The notes under the pieces are model-generated. The model was not told where the DNA came from and made no database searches. It saw nothing but the letters and a program-made list of their open reading frames with translations. Both the position numbers and the translations under genes were made by a program. A DNA stretch of 64,000 bases from Neonectria sp. B-13 (taxonomy: Eukaryota; Ascomycota; Sordariomycetes; Hypocreales; Nectriaceae): assembly GCA_002682825.1 (NCBI GenBank), contig NOKP01000001.1:2696387-2760386 (forward strand), in the 5' to 3' direction. Shown in pieces: positions 45,726 through 56,107 of the stretch. Position 1 is the first letter of the stretch, and each line of letters opens with the position of its first letter.

Positions 45726-47739
45726 ATGTTGACCAACTGGTTCGCCCAACCCACAGGTGCCCGTTCCTCGATCGACGACGGCCGCGGGGTTGATGGCGAC
45801 GATGACACCTCCGTCATGGAGCCCGACCAGGGCAATGGTGAGTGAGCAACGCTTCCAAGGGCCGCCGCTGTCGCATTTTCTGTCGCGGCCCTCCTCGACG
45901 TCTACGACACTCTGCTGACGAGCTCAATTTCCTTCCAGTCCTCTCCCATATCATTTCCCAACTGCGTCCAGGTGCCGATCTCAGTCGCGTCGTCCTGCCC
46001 ACCTTCATTCTTGAACCCCGCAGCATGCTTGAGAGGATCACAAAGTACCATCCCCGTCTCATTCAAAGTCGCGATGCGTCCAGACTAATCCCCTCCTCTT
46101 AGTTTTATGTGCCACCCCGAGATGCTCCTTCATATCCCCGACATAGACGACCCGATCGATCGCTTCGTTTCCGTAGTCAAGTTCTATCTGAGCGGTTGGC
46201 ACATTCGTCCACCGTTGGTTACCCCTGTCCCCAACTCGAATTTGCTAGCGGCTGATCACATGCAGAGGTGTCAAGAAGCCTTTGAACCCCATTCTCGGCG
46301 AGATCTTCACCTGTTACTGGGAGCTGGACAACAACAAGCGAGCCTACTATATTTCCGAACAAACCTCGCATCACCCGCCCAAGTCCAGCTACTTCTACCT
46401 GGCTCCCGACCACCACCTCCGTATCGATGGCACCCTTAAGCCCCGAAGTCGCTTTCTGGGCAACTCTGCCGCCAGTCTCATGGAAGGCATTGCTTTCCTG
46501 ACCCTTCTCAACCGTGGAAAGGATCCCGCAAAGGGGGAACAATAGTTGGTTAACCCGTGCCTTTGCTTGCTCGCTGATGTTTTGGAATTTTCCGTGTAAG
46601 TGGTTGACAAGTACTAATATTGAACCACAGCATCCTGACTCAGCCTAACATGTACGCTCGAGGCATTCTTTTCGGAAAGATGAAGTACGAACTGGGAGAC
46701 CACAGCTTCGTTAGGTGCCCTGAGCTTGATTTGGTTGCCGACATCGATTTCAAGACAAAGGGCTGGGTTGGCGGCACCTACAATGCCATTGGCGGAACAA
46801 TCAAAAAGGAGAGCACCGGTGAGATTTTGTTCGAGCTCTCAGGGCTATGGAGTGATGAGATGTTTATCAAAGACATGAGGGTGAGTGCACGATCCCTACC
46901 CTAAGCTATTAGCAAGCTAACAAAACATAGACAGGCAAGCGAGAAATGTTCTTCGATGCTAGAGGATCAAAGCACACTTCCCCAGTTGTACGACCGATTG
47001 AGGAGCAGGAAGAGCGAGAATCGCAACGACTCTGGGAGAAGACGGCCAGGGCCGTCAAAGAACGGAACCACGAGCTCGCTACCGACGAGAAGACCAAGAT
47101 TGAGGATCGCCAACGCGAAGAAGCCGCCCTAAGGGCCCAAGACAACGTTGAGTGGCATCCTCGATTGTTCCGTCTGGTGAAGGGCGGCCCTGGCGGGATG
47201 GAGGAAGGAGAAGAAGATCTCGAATGGGTTATCAATGCCACCATGTAAGTGCATTCATCTCTTGCGCGAAGAGAAACCGGACCTAAAGTATACCCAGCGA
47301 TCATACTGCTCCCCCAGAGAAGCAGGCTGAGCAGATTATGGCGATTTATCCCATCGTCAAGGGTCAGAAGCCCGATCAGCGTCACGTCATTCCTCCCCAC
47401 AGTCCCACAGCCGTCGTCGATAAGCAACTAGGACATTTCGATGATTTGACAATTGCCGAGAAGCCCAAGGACGAAGAGCCCAACACTGAAAAGCTCGGAT
47501 ACAAGAAACCCGAGCAGATTCAGCTGCAGAACGAAAAGCCTCAGGAAAATCTCATCGATTTCGACGAGAGACCCGCCCCGCAGCCTGCCCAGCCTCATCA
47601 GCATGAGATCCCCAAGCCCACGCCGAGCGAGACCGAGATCCACAACATGCTAAAATCTACGGGAAAGTCAGCGGACGGACCGCTCATCGACTTCTCTACG
47701 GACCTCAAGAAGGACCTATCAGCTGAAGTAAAACAATAA
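45726..47739 (+). CDS. Oxysterol-binding protein (OSH/ORP family), short ORD-only form
   Basis: Predicted 537 residues from seven exons: 45726-45837, 45939-46044, 46103-46213, 46266-46544, 46631-46880, 46931-47244 and 47298-47739. All joins restore family sequence: ERIT|NFMCHPEMLL, SGWHIRPP|GVKKPLNP, KGEQ|YILTQPNMYARG and INAT|IDHTAPPEK. The fingerprint EQTSHHPP sits at residues 141-148 (the family consensus is EQVSHHPP). The lid helix LSHIISQLRPGADLSRVVLP and the PI4P-contact stretch KKPLNPILGE are present. There is no PH domain or ankyrin repeat, so it resembles yeast Kes1/Osh4-Osh7 lipid exchangers that move sterol or phosphatidylserine against PI4P. The C-terminal 130 residues are charged and disordered. 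Donors of introns 3 and 4 are the unusual GTTGGT. Confidence 0.93.
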
Positions 47740-48147
47740 GGCAATGTTTACCTAAAGGGGAGGGGTACCAGGTAGTAAGCTGGTTGGTTATTTTAAAAGA
47801 ACGGGGTAGGCAACGGCTCGGGCAGGCATATATCAACATCGGCGCGGCATGAGGGTTCGTTATAAAGGGATACCATTGTACATATCTGCATTATGAGTGG
47901 GTTGGCAATGAGTAACAAGGCTTCAACACCAGCCCAGCAAGAATAGCAACAAAGATCAGTCTTGTCGGCAAATTCGACTTGTTTTGGATTCATATGAATT
48001 ATTTGTACAGATGTGGCATCAACACACCCTAAATGAAGCTACCCAAAGCCCCGTCCTTGAACGCCATGACCCTTCCCGCCTGGGAGATGTTTCTGTCCAT
48101 CCCCCCCTGGTCGTTTGGAATGAAACCATCAAAACACACGCAGAACA
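47740..48147. other. Convergent 3' flanks of OSH and U2AF35 genes
   Basis: About 400 bases between facing stop codons, A/T-enriched, with no supported frame. Confidence 0.5.
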
Positions 48148-48962
48148 CTAGAATCGTCGTCGACCAGCCTCGGGAGTTGGCGACCGGCTAGCGCTCTTCT
48201 CATCGCGACCGCGCGCCCTGAGCCACTTCTTGGTACTGAGCTGCAGGTCGCGATCGAGCTCCTCGCCGGGGTTCTTGCGATGAATGAAGTTGCAAAAGCC
48301 GCCGCGAACACAACCCTCGCCGGAGTTAAGGCGGCAGCAAGCCTCGCGGAAGTCGGTCACGGGGCTGAGTTCGCAGTAGATGGGACGTGCGGCATACCAG
48401 CGGCTGTTGAGCTCGTCGCAGGCCTTTTGCGCGGATTCCTCGTACTTGAATCGCGCGTAGACGTTGCCGATGAGGTCTGTCAGAGGGAAACGGTGTCAGC
48501 GTATTTACCTTGGAGTGGAGTGGAGTGGAAAGACGCAGGAGGGGGGCACGCACGATCATTGTTGTTGTCGCACACAACGAGCTCCTCGAGCTCGCCATAC
48601 TTGCACAGCTCACACCAGATGTCCTCGTAGAAGGCGTCAAAGTGGTTCTGCAGCTGGGAAGGGTTCATGCGGTTTTTGGGATCGTAGGCCGGGTTCTGGT
48701 AGAGGTTGGGCATAAGGATGGTCTGGCTGTAGGAGGGCTTGACGTGTTTTCGCGAGCAGCGGTCGCCATGTCGGCAGGCACCAATTTTCTAATCCGAGAG
48801 GGCGCGATGGCGCGTAAATTAGCAATGCTGAACCGTAGGCATGAATATGAAGCAGTTGTCCACTGGCTGTAGACGGGGAGGGATGTTCGGACTTACAAAG
48901 TAGAAGGAGCAGTTGACCTTGTCAAGCTCTGTTCCGAAGATGGAGGCGAGGAAGTTGGCCAT
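48148..48962 (-). CDS. U2 snRNP auxiliary factor small subunit (U2AF35)
   Basis: Predicted 209 residues from exons 48962-48897, 48788-48554 and 48476-48148 (introns 108 and 77 bases). MANFLASIFGTEQ-type start (here GTELDKVNCSFYF) joins KIGACRHGDRCSRKH, the first CCCH zinc finger. The central U2AF-homology motif runs from about residue 45 (NHFDAFYEDIWCELCKYGELEELVVCDN) to WYAARPIYCELSPVTDF; the second CCCH finger is EACCRLNSGEGCVRGGFCNFIH (about 150-172). S. pombe Uaf2 (216 residues) has the same layout. The protein reads the AG at 3' splice sites and pairs with the large U2AF subunit. The C-terminal RS-like tail is short (RDEKSASRSPTPEAGRRRF), as in other fungi. Divergent from the ELMO gene. 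Confidence 0.95.
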
Positions 48963-49597
48963 GATTGCGGAGATGGGATTGTTTGGCGGAAGGGTGATGG
49001 AAGCTCGGTCAGTGGTGATGCAGGGCGTTGGAGGAGCTGGCTGGAGGAAGAATTGGGATATTGGAAGATAGCCTTACGCCACATGAGGCGGCTGGATGAG
49101 GCTGGATCACGTGCATGTGGCGCATTTGTCATACAGCTCTGGGGAAGTCTGGAGCATTCTGGAGGGGAGCCACCACAACAGCCACAGTGGGTGGCTGAAA
49201 CAAGGACCCGCTAAAATGTGCGCTGCAAGACGGTGAGACCGTCCCCCCCCTAACGAGGACCGAGTCCTGAATTGGTAAGTGGTTCATCAATCGTTCAGGG
49301 ACCAGCAAACTTACAGCATCGCACCCTCGGTGTCTCCTACGGCCTGCGCGACTCGCAACTTGCAACTCGCAACTTGCGGCTCAGAATAGCCAATACCACC
49401 AACTACGGCCTGCTTTTTCTTTCTTTCTTTCTTTTCGGACCGCCGGGCAATTAACTCGCCGACATAAGAGCTCCTGTTCCCCCTCTTCTACGGCTCTGCT
49501 TCGTGCCATCGCATTACCCCCGACTCCATCCCCGCCTCCCCAAACGCGACTCGAACTCGAACTCGAACTCGAAACTCGACCGAGAACTGAGAATACA
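48963..49597. promoter_or_regulatory. Divergent promoter region of U2AF35 and the ELMO-domain gene
   Basis: 635 bases between two divergent ATGs. A TTTCTTTCTTTC run (about 49418-49435) and a CTCGAA repeat (49549-49580) lie in the probable ELMO leader. No coding frame is supported. Confidence 0.5.
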
Positions 49598-51730
49598 ATG
49601 GACCAAGCAGACATCCCCGCGCTGCTCGCGCGTATGGCCAGCGATGAGGATGCCTCGCGTAAGATGGCCGTTTTCAAACTGCAGAGCTCCATCAACGATC
49701 CCGCCTTCGCCGACGTCTTCATTTCCTCGGGCGGCCTCGTCGTCCTGCGCCGCCTCATCATGACGGCCGGCGGCAACACCCTCGCCTACTCGCTCCAGAG
49801 CCTAACGCGCCTTCTCGAGGTTGACATGGGATGGGACATCTTCGAGGGTCCAACCGCCAGTGATCTCGTCGAGCGGGTCGTAGAGCTCATTGTCACGAAC
49901 CCGCTGGTTAATATCCTCAGGGGCGCTATGTCCATCCTGGTCGCCCTCGTCAGCCATTCCCAGTCCACCGGCTTCCACAGCGCCGCGAGCCGCACTCCGG
50001 GAACCTTTGGCTTCCGCGCCCTGAAGCCCGCCGTCGCCGTCTACCCGCAATTCTTCGAGCTGGTGATAGCCCAGCTGCAGAGTGCTGACCACGCCCTGTG
50101 CGCCAACGCACTCATGCTCGTCAACGCATTGATTCGGGACGCTGTGTCGAACGAGAGCACCATGGGCGGTGGCAAGACCAGCGGGGGCCAAGGGGACGAG
50201 TGGTCCAAGTTTATCAAGCGATTGCAAGACCTAGGACTAATCAAGGCAGTCTACAAGCTTATGCAGAGCTCAGCCCTGCAGGACCTAGCACACCCCTTGT
50301 TTGAGTTCCAGTCATTGACCAAGATCTTGTTGAGAAAATGGCGGGAGGTTGAGGTTGACCTAGAGCGGCCTGAGCATCGAAGAGCTCTCAAGGGCTTACA
50401 TCTGGCCAGCGCTCCCGACCGGGCGCATGTAAACGGCCATTCGCCAATCATCGATCAAGACGTCTTGGCGAAGAAGGGAAGCAGGAGGCATAACCCCGAG
50501 AAGTGGAGGAGATTGGGTTTCGAGACGGAGAGCCCCGCTCAAGAGTTCGATATCACTGGGTTCTTGGGCATGATGGATATAACAGACTATGTGCGCAAGC
50601 ACGAGGACGGTTTCCAAAAGCTGTTGATGGAGCAGGCCGGCAAGCCGATGCCCCAACGTTGCCCAATTGCCCGAGCCAGCTTTGCGGTTACGATGGTTCT
50701 ATATGAACACTTCGAAGTCGACAAGGCCGACCTAGAGGATACCAAGGGGTATCAAGTGATGGACTCCAAGGACCACGATAGGCTATTCCATCCTCTCATA
50801 CTTCAATGGTCTCGGCTACACACTGCTGGCCTCCATGCCTTCTTTCGGGTATGGAAGGCAACTGGTGCAGAACAGGATGACTTTGAGAAGGTAGTCGAAC
50901 TGGTGCGGATCTTGATTGAACAGGTAGTGGGCGAAGCCACGAGGACCAAGGACGTACTGGAGGCAGAGGAGGACATCCAAGAATATGACGTGGCACGCCT
51001 ACGAGAGCAGCAAATGGACCTGCTCGAAATGTCTTTCGAGGGCACATGGGGCCAACACCTATACCAGGTGCGGGAGGAATTGAAGCAGGAGGCCCTTCAG
51101 TTTGTCAAAGAACAGAGAATCCGATGTCTCCTGGAGGGATCTTGGTTCACGAAGCCGACGCCGAAGCGGGAGAACAACAGCGGGTCAAAGCATCGACTCT
51201 TCACGCCCACGCCGTGGCGGTATGCCAAGCTGTCCCACAACCGTCGATATCTTCACTACGCCGATTTCGAGGAGCAAACGGCCCAGGAGCCGGGACTGGA
51301 TTCTCTGGGTGAGAAAATTGATCTCAGCACCATCAGCTCTGTCGTGTCCAATGTGTCGGCAGCGGACGAGGTGAAGAGCACGGATAGCGGAGTCACGGCT
51401 AAAACTACGACGACGAAGATTACGGTGTACAGCTTTGTGAACCCGGTATATCCCACCAAGGGGGCAGATAGCAAGGAGCACCCGATCCTCTCGCTGTGGC
51501 CGTTGAGTCACAGCCTCGCGTCCGAGTGGCTGGACGGGCTGTTGCTGGTACTCAACCAAGCTCCGATTACGGCGGAGACGAACAAGCTGGTCAACATGGT
51601 GAGCGAGTACGGACTGAAGATCCGGCTACTAAATGTGCGGATGGATTCGGCGTTCGATGGCCCTGTACCTGGGGCTGGGGTGATTCCGAGCCGGGAAGGG
51701 CTGGACGAAGATTATTTCTTTGAGGTCTAA
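49598..51730 (+). CDS. ELMO/CED-12 domain protein
   Basis: A single 710-residue frame. The N-terminal 300 residues are alpha-helical armadillo-like repeats (LQSSINDPAFADVFISSGGLVVLRRLI; NPLVNILRGAMSILVALVSH), as in the first part of ELMO/CED-12. The middle (about 340-500) matches the ELMO domain region (FLGMMDITDYVRKHEDGFQKLLMEQ; HPLILQWSRLHTAGLHAFFRVWKA), followed by a helical linker and a C-terminal part (about 520-690) that resembles the PH-like domain of ELMO, ending in an acidic EDYFFEV tail. In animals ELMO binds DOCK-family exchange factors to activate Rac; filamentous fungi have a DOCK protein, so a polarity or Rac-linked role is plausible. Function in fungi is inferred. Start chosen at the first in-frame ATG after a C-rich leader. 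Confidence 0.88.
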   Translation: MDQADIPALLARMASDEDASRKMAVFKLQSSINDPAFADVFISSGGLVVLRRLIMTAGGNTLAYSLQSLTRLLEVDMGWDIFEGPTASDLVERVVELIVTNPLVNILRGAMSILVALVSHSQSTGFHSAASRTPGTFGFRALKPAVAVYPQFFELVIAQLQSADHALCANALMLVNALIRDAVSNESTMGGGKTSGGQGDEWSKFIKRLQDLGLIKAVYKLMQSSALQDLAHPLFEFQSLTKILLRKWREVEVDLERPEHRRALKGLHLASAPDRAHVNGHSPIIDQDVLAKKGSRRHNPEKWRRLGFETESPAQEFDITGFLGMMDITDYVRKHEDGFQKLLMEQAGKPMPQRCPIARASFAVTMVLYEHFEVDKADLEDTKGYQVMDSKDHDRLFHPLILQWSRLHTAGLHAFFRVWKATGAEQDDFEKVVELVRILIEQVVGEATRTKDVLEAEEDIQEYDVARLREQQMDLLEMSFEGTWGQHLYQVREELKQEALQFVKEQRIRCLLEGSWFTKPTPKRENNSGSKHRLFTPTPWRYAKLSHNRRYLHYADFEEQTAQEPGLDSLGEKIDLSTISSVVSNVSAADEVKSTDSGVTAKTTTTKITVYSFVNPVYPTKGADSKEHPILSLWPLSHSLASEWLDGLLLVLNQAPITAETNKLVNMVSEYGLKIRLLNVRMDSAFDGPVPGAGVIPSREGLDEDYFFEV

Positions 51731-52481
51731 GACGTCTAAGAGATCCAAGCGATATTTGGATTGCGACTTGGCTAGAGGAAAAGAGTCCGGGATTGGTTTT
51801 TGCATTCAAATATACCCCCTTTGCGCTGGATGGCCGGTATGGACATAGCGAGCGTGTTTCGATATGGTTGACGTTGGAATTTTTATCATCAAGTGTACTA
51901 GATTGGTTCTCGGGGACAACGAAAACGTTGAGTCCAGGAGTCCAGGAGTCCAGGAGTTGGCATAGCCTGGCAGCTGTGTGACGTTGATAGGGTTGAAACC
52001 TGGGCATAGAGCAACAAAAGCCTTGACATACCAAACTTATGTTACCACAACCTAGACTTTCTTTCCCATTGCCGTGTCTCATCTGTCTCTGTGTACCGTC
52101 GGTATCATGAAGGCGAAGTTATAAAGGGAAACGTTGGTTTGGTGACTGCCAGGTGGTTTTTATACATTATACGTGAGCTTGTGTGTACGTATATATATAC
52201 ATATATGTATACTAAATCAGGCCATTAAACAATAAAACGAGGTCATTCAGAAATGTGTAACCCCCACGTCCTTAACTCAATACATTAACGTAAGCAGGCC
52301 GCCATCCATAGGGTTCAAAGGCAGACCAAGCCGGAAACTATCCCGAGAATAGTCTGCAGTTAAACAACGAAGAAAAAAGTGGCAAGTCTTTATGTAGGGA
52401 AAGGATGGGGCAGTAGAAACGAACTGGCTCGCCGGCTTCCTGGCGTCGCCACCACTACCCGTGAGAACCAAGCTTCTAGGT
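51731..52481. other. Convergent 3' flanks, with AT-rich tract
   Basis: Between the ELMO gene (plus) and the repeat protein (minus). Holds a GAGTCCAG triplicate (51931-51957) and a TATATATACATATATGTATAC tract (about 52190-52212, given only as a description). No coding frame supported. Confidence 0.5.
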
Positions 52482-55106
52482 CTAAGTCGGCACCGAGTAC
52501 CCGGTGGAACTGCACTGGTAGCACTCGGGCTGAGAGAAGTAATCTCCGCTGCTCGAGGCAGTGAACTGGTACGACGAGTACATGCGGCACTTCCACTGGT
52601 TGTTGTTCTTGGTGCGCGAGAAGAGCTTGCAGCCGTTGGTCTCCTTGCAGCTCTTGGCGCAAGTCGCGTCGCTGGTGGCGTCACCCAGGCCGACGGACGT
52701 CTCCTGGCAGATGGAGCCCTTCTTGCTGCAGATCTTGTTGCTAGGAGCGGGCGAGACGGGCGTGTAGGCGGCGCACGTAGGGGCGGGCGTGGGCGCCTCG
52801 CACGAGTAGCACGCGCGGTCGTACCAGTAGCTGCCGCAGCTCGTCGCGGACGAAGCGCTGGTGACGCTGCGGTCGTACAGGGTGCAGAGCTTGTCCGAGG
52901 AGCGGAACGCCCACGAGTCGCACGCCGCGAGTTGGAAGCACGTCTTGGCGCAAGCCGCCTTGTTGGTCGCGTACGACCAGCTGATGGAGCTGACGCCGTT
53001 CTTCTTGGCGCCCTCGCGGCCACAGGTGGCTCCGGACGGCGTGTAGGACTTGGCCGTGCAGACGGCGGGGGGGGTCGTCGTCGCGGCGGGGGTCGTGGAG
53101 GTGGTGGAAGTCGTCGTGGTGGTGATGATGACGGGGGTGCACTGGTAGCACATCTTGTCGTAGAAGTACAGGTCGCACTCGGACTTGGACTTGGCGACGG
53201 TGGCGACCGAGTACTTGAAGACGGAGCAGATGTGGGTGTTGGTGTTGTACGAGAAGGACTGGCAGTCGTCCTTGTCGCCACAGAACTTGGCGCAGTCGGA
53301 ACGCTTCTGCTTGAAGGCGGAAGCGTAGGAAGAGTATCCGGATTTGACTTCACCCTTGAAACCGCACTTCGAGCCGGAGGGGGGAGAGGGCGTCGTCTGG
53401 TAGACGTCGCAAGTCGGGGCAGCACTGGTGGTGGTTGTGGTTGACTCGGTGGTTGTGGTTGACTCAGTAGTCGACTCGGTGGCAGACGCAGTGGTAGACT
53501 CGGTTGTGCTCTCAGTTGTGCTCTCAGTAGCCGACTCTGTCGTTGTGGTAGGCTCGGCGGTGGACTCGGCTGTGCTCTCAGTAGTAGACTCAGTTGTTGA
53601 GGCAGTGGAAGATTCAGTAGTGCTCTCGGTTGCGCTCTCGGTTGCACTCTCAGTAGTGCTCTCAGTAGTAGACTCAGTTGTTGAGGCAGTGGCAGATTCA
53701 GTAGTGCTCTCGGTTGTGCTCTCAGTTGTGCTCTCAGTTGTGCTCTCAGTCGTCGACTCAGCCGTTGTGGTAGACTCAGCGGTAGACTCGGTTGTGCTCT
53801 CGGTTGCGCTCTCAGTAGTGCTCTCAGTAGTAGACTCGGCGGCGGACTCAGTCGTCGAGGCAGTTGACTCAGTTGTGCTCTCAGTAGTCGTCTCAGTAGT
53901 AGTCTCAGTAGTAGTCTCAGTAGTAGTCTCCGAGGCAGTGGTTCCTGTAGTCTCTGTGCAAGTAGTCGACCCAGTCGTTGACTCTGGGTTGGTAGATTCT
54001 GTGGTAGATTCTGTGGTAGACTCCGTGGTGGACTCAGCTGTGCTCCCAGTTGAGCTCTCAGTAGTAGACTCAGTTGTTGAGGCAGTTGTCGACTCAGTAG
54101 TGCTCTCCGTCGTGCTCTCAGCAGTCGAGTCAGTGGTAGTCTCCGAGGCAGTGGTTCCTGTAGTCTCTGTGCAAGTAGTCGACTCAGTCGTAGACTCTGG
54201 GTTGGTAGATTCCGTAGTGGACTCAGTGGTCGTCTCCGTGGTGCTACCTGAGGTGCTCTCCGTGGCCGAAGTCTCGGTGGTGCTCTCTGTGGTGCTCTCC
54301 GTGGTAGAGTCAGTGGTTGTCTCTGAAGTGGTTGACTCAGTGATCGTCTCAGTGGTGGTCTCCGTGGCGCTCTCCGTTGTAGAGCCAGTAGTAGTCTCTG
54401 AGGTGGTCTCCGAAGCCGAAGTCTCTGCGGTGCTCTCGGTGGTAGATTCCGTAGTGGACTCAGTGGTCGTCTCGGTAGTGCTCTCCGTTGTAGAGCCAGT
54501 AGTAGTCTCTGAGGTGGTCTCCGAGGCCGAAGTCTCCGTGGTGCTCTCTGCGGTGCTCTCGGTGGTAGAGTCCGTAGTGGTCTGGGACTCGGTAGAGGTC
54601 TGGGATTCGGTCGACGACGTAGTGCTAGTTCCGGGGCAATCGAAACATGCCAGGTCATAATACGGAGGGCCTATGGTACGAGCGACCCGCCTCTGGGCTT
54701 CGACACGGTTGGCGTAAAGAGCGCAGTCGCCTCCCGAGAACATAAACCTGGTGCATTCGGCCTCGGAACAGTACTTGGCGCAGGCCTCAATCGAGATATC
54801 GGGGTAGGATGCAACGACAGAAGGGTTGCCCGGGGGAGGACCCGACGCTCCACATACGTAGCCCTGGGGAGTTGACGGATAGGCGGTGCATTCCGGCGCG
54901 GCCGTAGTCGTAGTAGACTCGGTTGAAGTGGTGGTGATGGTGACGCTCGTCTCAGTGGACGTGGCCGTGGTGTCAGTGGCCGTGGTGTCAGTGACCGTGG
55001 TGTCAGTTGACGTAGTGTCGGTACCAGACGGTTTGCAAGGACCGGCGTTGATCCCCTGCACGAGCAGGGCCGCCAGGATGGCGGGAATCAACTTGCCCAT
55101 GGTCAT
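52482..55106 (-). CDS. Secreted protein with four Cys-rich PAN/apple-like modules and a long Ser/Thr/Glu repeat
   Basis: One frame of 874 residues. A hydrophobic signal peptide (about 1-21, ILAALLVQGINA) is followed by a Thr/Asp-rich spacer and a first six-to-eight-cysteine module (about 72-157, CTAYPSTPQGYVCG ... YYDLACFDCP). Residues about 160-563 are almost pure TEST/TTES repeats with a few CTETTGTTAS blocks, expected to be heavily O-mannosylated. Three more modules follow (from about 565, 660 and 765), each ending YDxxCYxC or ECYQC. The spacing of cysteines and the aromatic end are reminiscent of PAN/apple domains, which bind carbohydrate or protein. No hydrophobic tail for a GPI anchor is present, so the protein is likely secreted or bound in the wall by its stalk. 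It resembles fungal adhesin-type wall proteins; ligand unknown. A second Met lies at codon 3. Confidence 0.87.
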   Translation of the reverse strand: MTMGKLIPAILAALLVQGINAGPCKPSGTDTTSTDTTVTDTTATDTTATSTETSVTITTTSTESTTTTAAPECTAYPSTPQGYVCGASGPPPGNPSVVASYPDISIEACAKYCSEAECTRFMFSGGDCALYANRVEAQRRVARTIGPPYYDLACFDCPGTSTTSSTESQTSTESQTTTDSTTESTAESTTETSASETTSETTTGSTTESTTETTTESTTESTTESTAETSASETTSETTTGSTTESATETTTETITESTTSETTTDSTTESTTESTTETSATESTSGSTTETTTESTTESTNPESTTESTTCTETTGTTASETTTDSTAESTTESTTESTTASTTESTTESSTGSTAESTTESTTESTTESTNPESTTGSTTCTETTGTTASETTTETTTETTTETTTESTTESTASTTESAAESTTESTTESATESTTESTAESTTTAESTTESTTESTTESTTESTTESATASTTESTTESTTESATESATESTTESSTASTTESTTESTAESTAEPTTTTESATESTTESTTESTTASATESTTESTTTTESTTTTTSAAPTCDVYQTTPSPPSGSKCGFKGEVKSGYSSYASAFKQKRSDCAKFCGDKDDCQSFSYNTNTHICSVFKYSVATVAKSKSECDLYFYDKMCYQCTPVIITTTTTSTTSTTPAATTTPPAVCTAKSYTPSGATCGREGAKKNGVSSISWSYATNKAACAKTCFQLAACDSWAFRSSDKLCTLYDRSVTSASSATSCGSYWYDRACYSCEAPTPAPTCAAYTPVSPAPSNKICSKKGSICQETSVGLGDATSDATCAKSCKETNGCKLFSRTKNNNQWKCRMYSSYQFTASSSGDYFSQPECYQCSSTGYSVPT
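53425..54640 (-). repeat. Coding minisatellite (Ser/Thr/Glu codons) inside the wall-protein gene
   Basis: About 1.2 kb of degenerate 9-12-base units encoding TEST variants. On the plus strand the repeat reads GTxGACTCxGTxGT without stops, which creates a 410-codon antisense frame, and another reading frame on the coding strand is also open. Two near-identical longer blocks containing CTETTGT (about 53930-53990 and 54140-54200) suggest an internal duplication. Confidence 0.85.
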
Positions 55107-55273
55107 GGTAGTTGGTTGCTGTCTAAAAGAGTGACTGCAAAGTTGCTACTGAACGAGTGAGTGCAACGATGCCGGCTGAAAGAGTGGCTGTGATGGACAC
55201 AAAAGAAGGGATGGGACTTGAACAGCTGGAGTTTCAACAGCGGCTCAGTTCTCGCAGGCGACTACGCAGTACA

Positions 55274-55279
55274 TATATA
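55274..55279 (-). promoter_or_regulatory. Probable TATA box of the wall-protein gene
   Basis: TATATA lies about 168 bases upstream of the minus-strand ATG at 55106, inside ACATATATAGGG. Position and sequence fit a core promoter TATA element. Confidence 0.5.
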
Positions 55280-56085
55280 GGGAATACACCTGCACCGGCC
55301 AGGGGACGCCGATGCGGCATCATGATCCGAGATTCAAGCTTGGCCGACGCCAGCAGCAACGCCAACGCCAATGTGAACCAACGCAGCCGCCACCACCGGA
55401 CTGCGACACAACCGACGATGGGCTTGCAAGGCTCTGGGGCTGGAGACAAGCAGAAGAACCCTCGGCAAGGTCGGGATACAGCGACGAGGCGCTGAGCGTC
55501 GGGAGGGGCGTCTGGAGAACCATGATGCCATTGGAAGTTGAGAGGTTGAGGCTATCGACGAGTGTGTCCTAGCCCGCAGGAAAACATATAACTCTACCCG
55601 GAAACGGCGTTCTAGCCTCTGCCCTCTAGGTTCGGGTCCTGGCGTGAGGCAAGTCGGTTGGCTTAATCCCTGATAATCCCTGACTCCAGCTGGACTAGCT
55701 CTCGACTTACAGTGCTAGTCAGGGGGAAAAGAGTCCGCCACCACCAACAAGCGGCATCTCTTCCGTTTTTCTCTCCAGCCGAGCTGTGCGGAATGGGATT
55801 TGGAACAAGGCACGGCATTCTAGGTACGACATTACTTGAGCGAGCGGGTTCACCGGCGCTCTGCTAAAGTCATGGCAGGCCGATCGATGTTAGTGAGGAT
55901 GGGGTAGTAGCAATATGGGCACGTGAGGCTTTTGGCCGCATCACCAACATGAAGGTCGTAGACGATATGCCGCCACGGCTTTTGACGGCTGCGTTCGTGC
56001 CAAGGGGCAAGGTGCATGGATAAACAAACCCCAGCTGGAAGTCTTCAACAGGAAGTTAATGTGTAGATCCGGGCTGACCCGAGGC

Positions 56086-56107
56086 GAGACGAGACGAGAC
56101 GAGACAC
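56086..56107. repeat. (GAGAC)n microsatellite
   Basis: Four perfect copies of CGAGA/GAGAC in intergenic DNA. Confidence 0.75.

Noticed and set aside
52277..54658. 793-codon minus-strand frame, Arg/Pro/Leu-rich
   Set aside because: Same-strand alternative frame of the wall-protein gene, produced by repeat and GC-rich composition; the 874-codon frame has a signal peptide and ordered Cys modules and is preferred.
53428..54660. 410-codon plus-strand frame, Val/Ser/Asp-rich
   Set aside because: It is the exact antisense of the TEST-repeat gene; absence of stops is a by-product of the repeat, and it has no start context or domain features.
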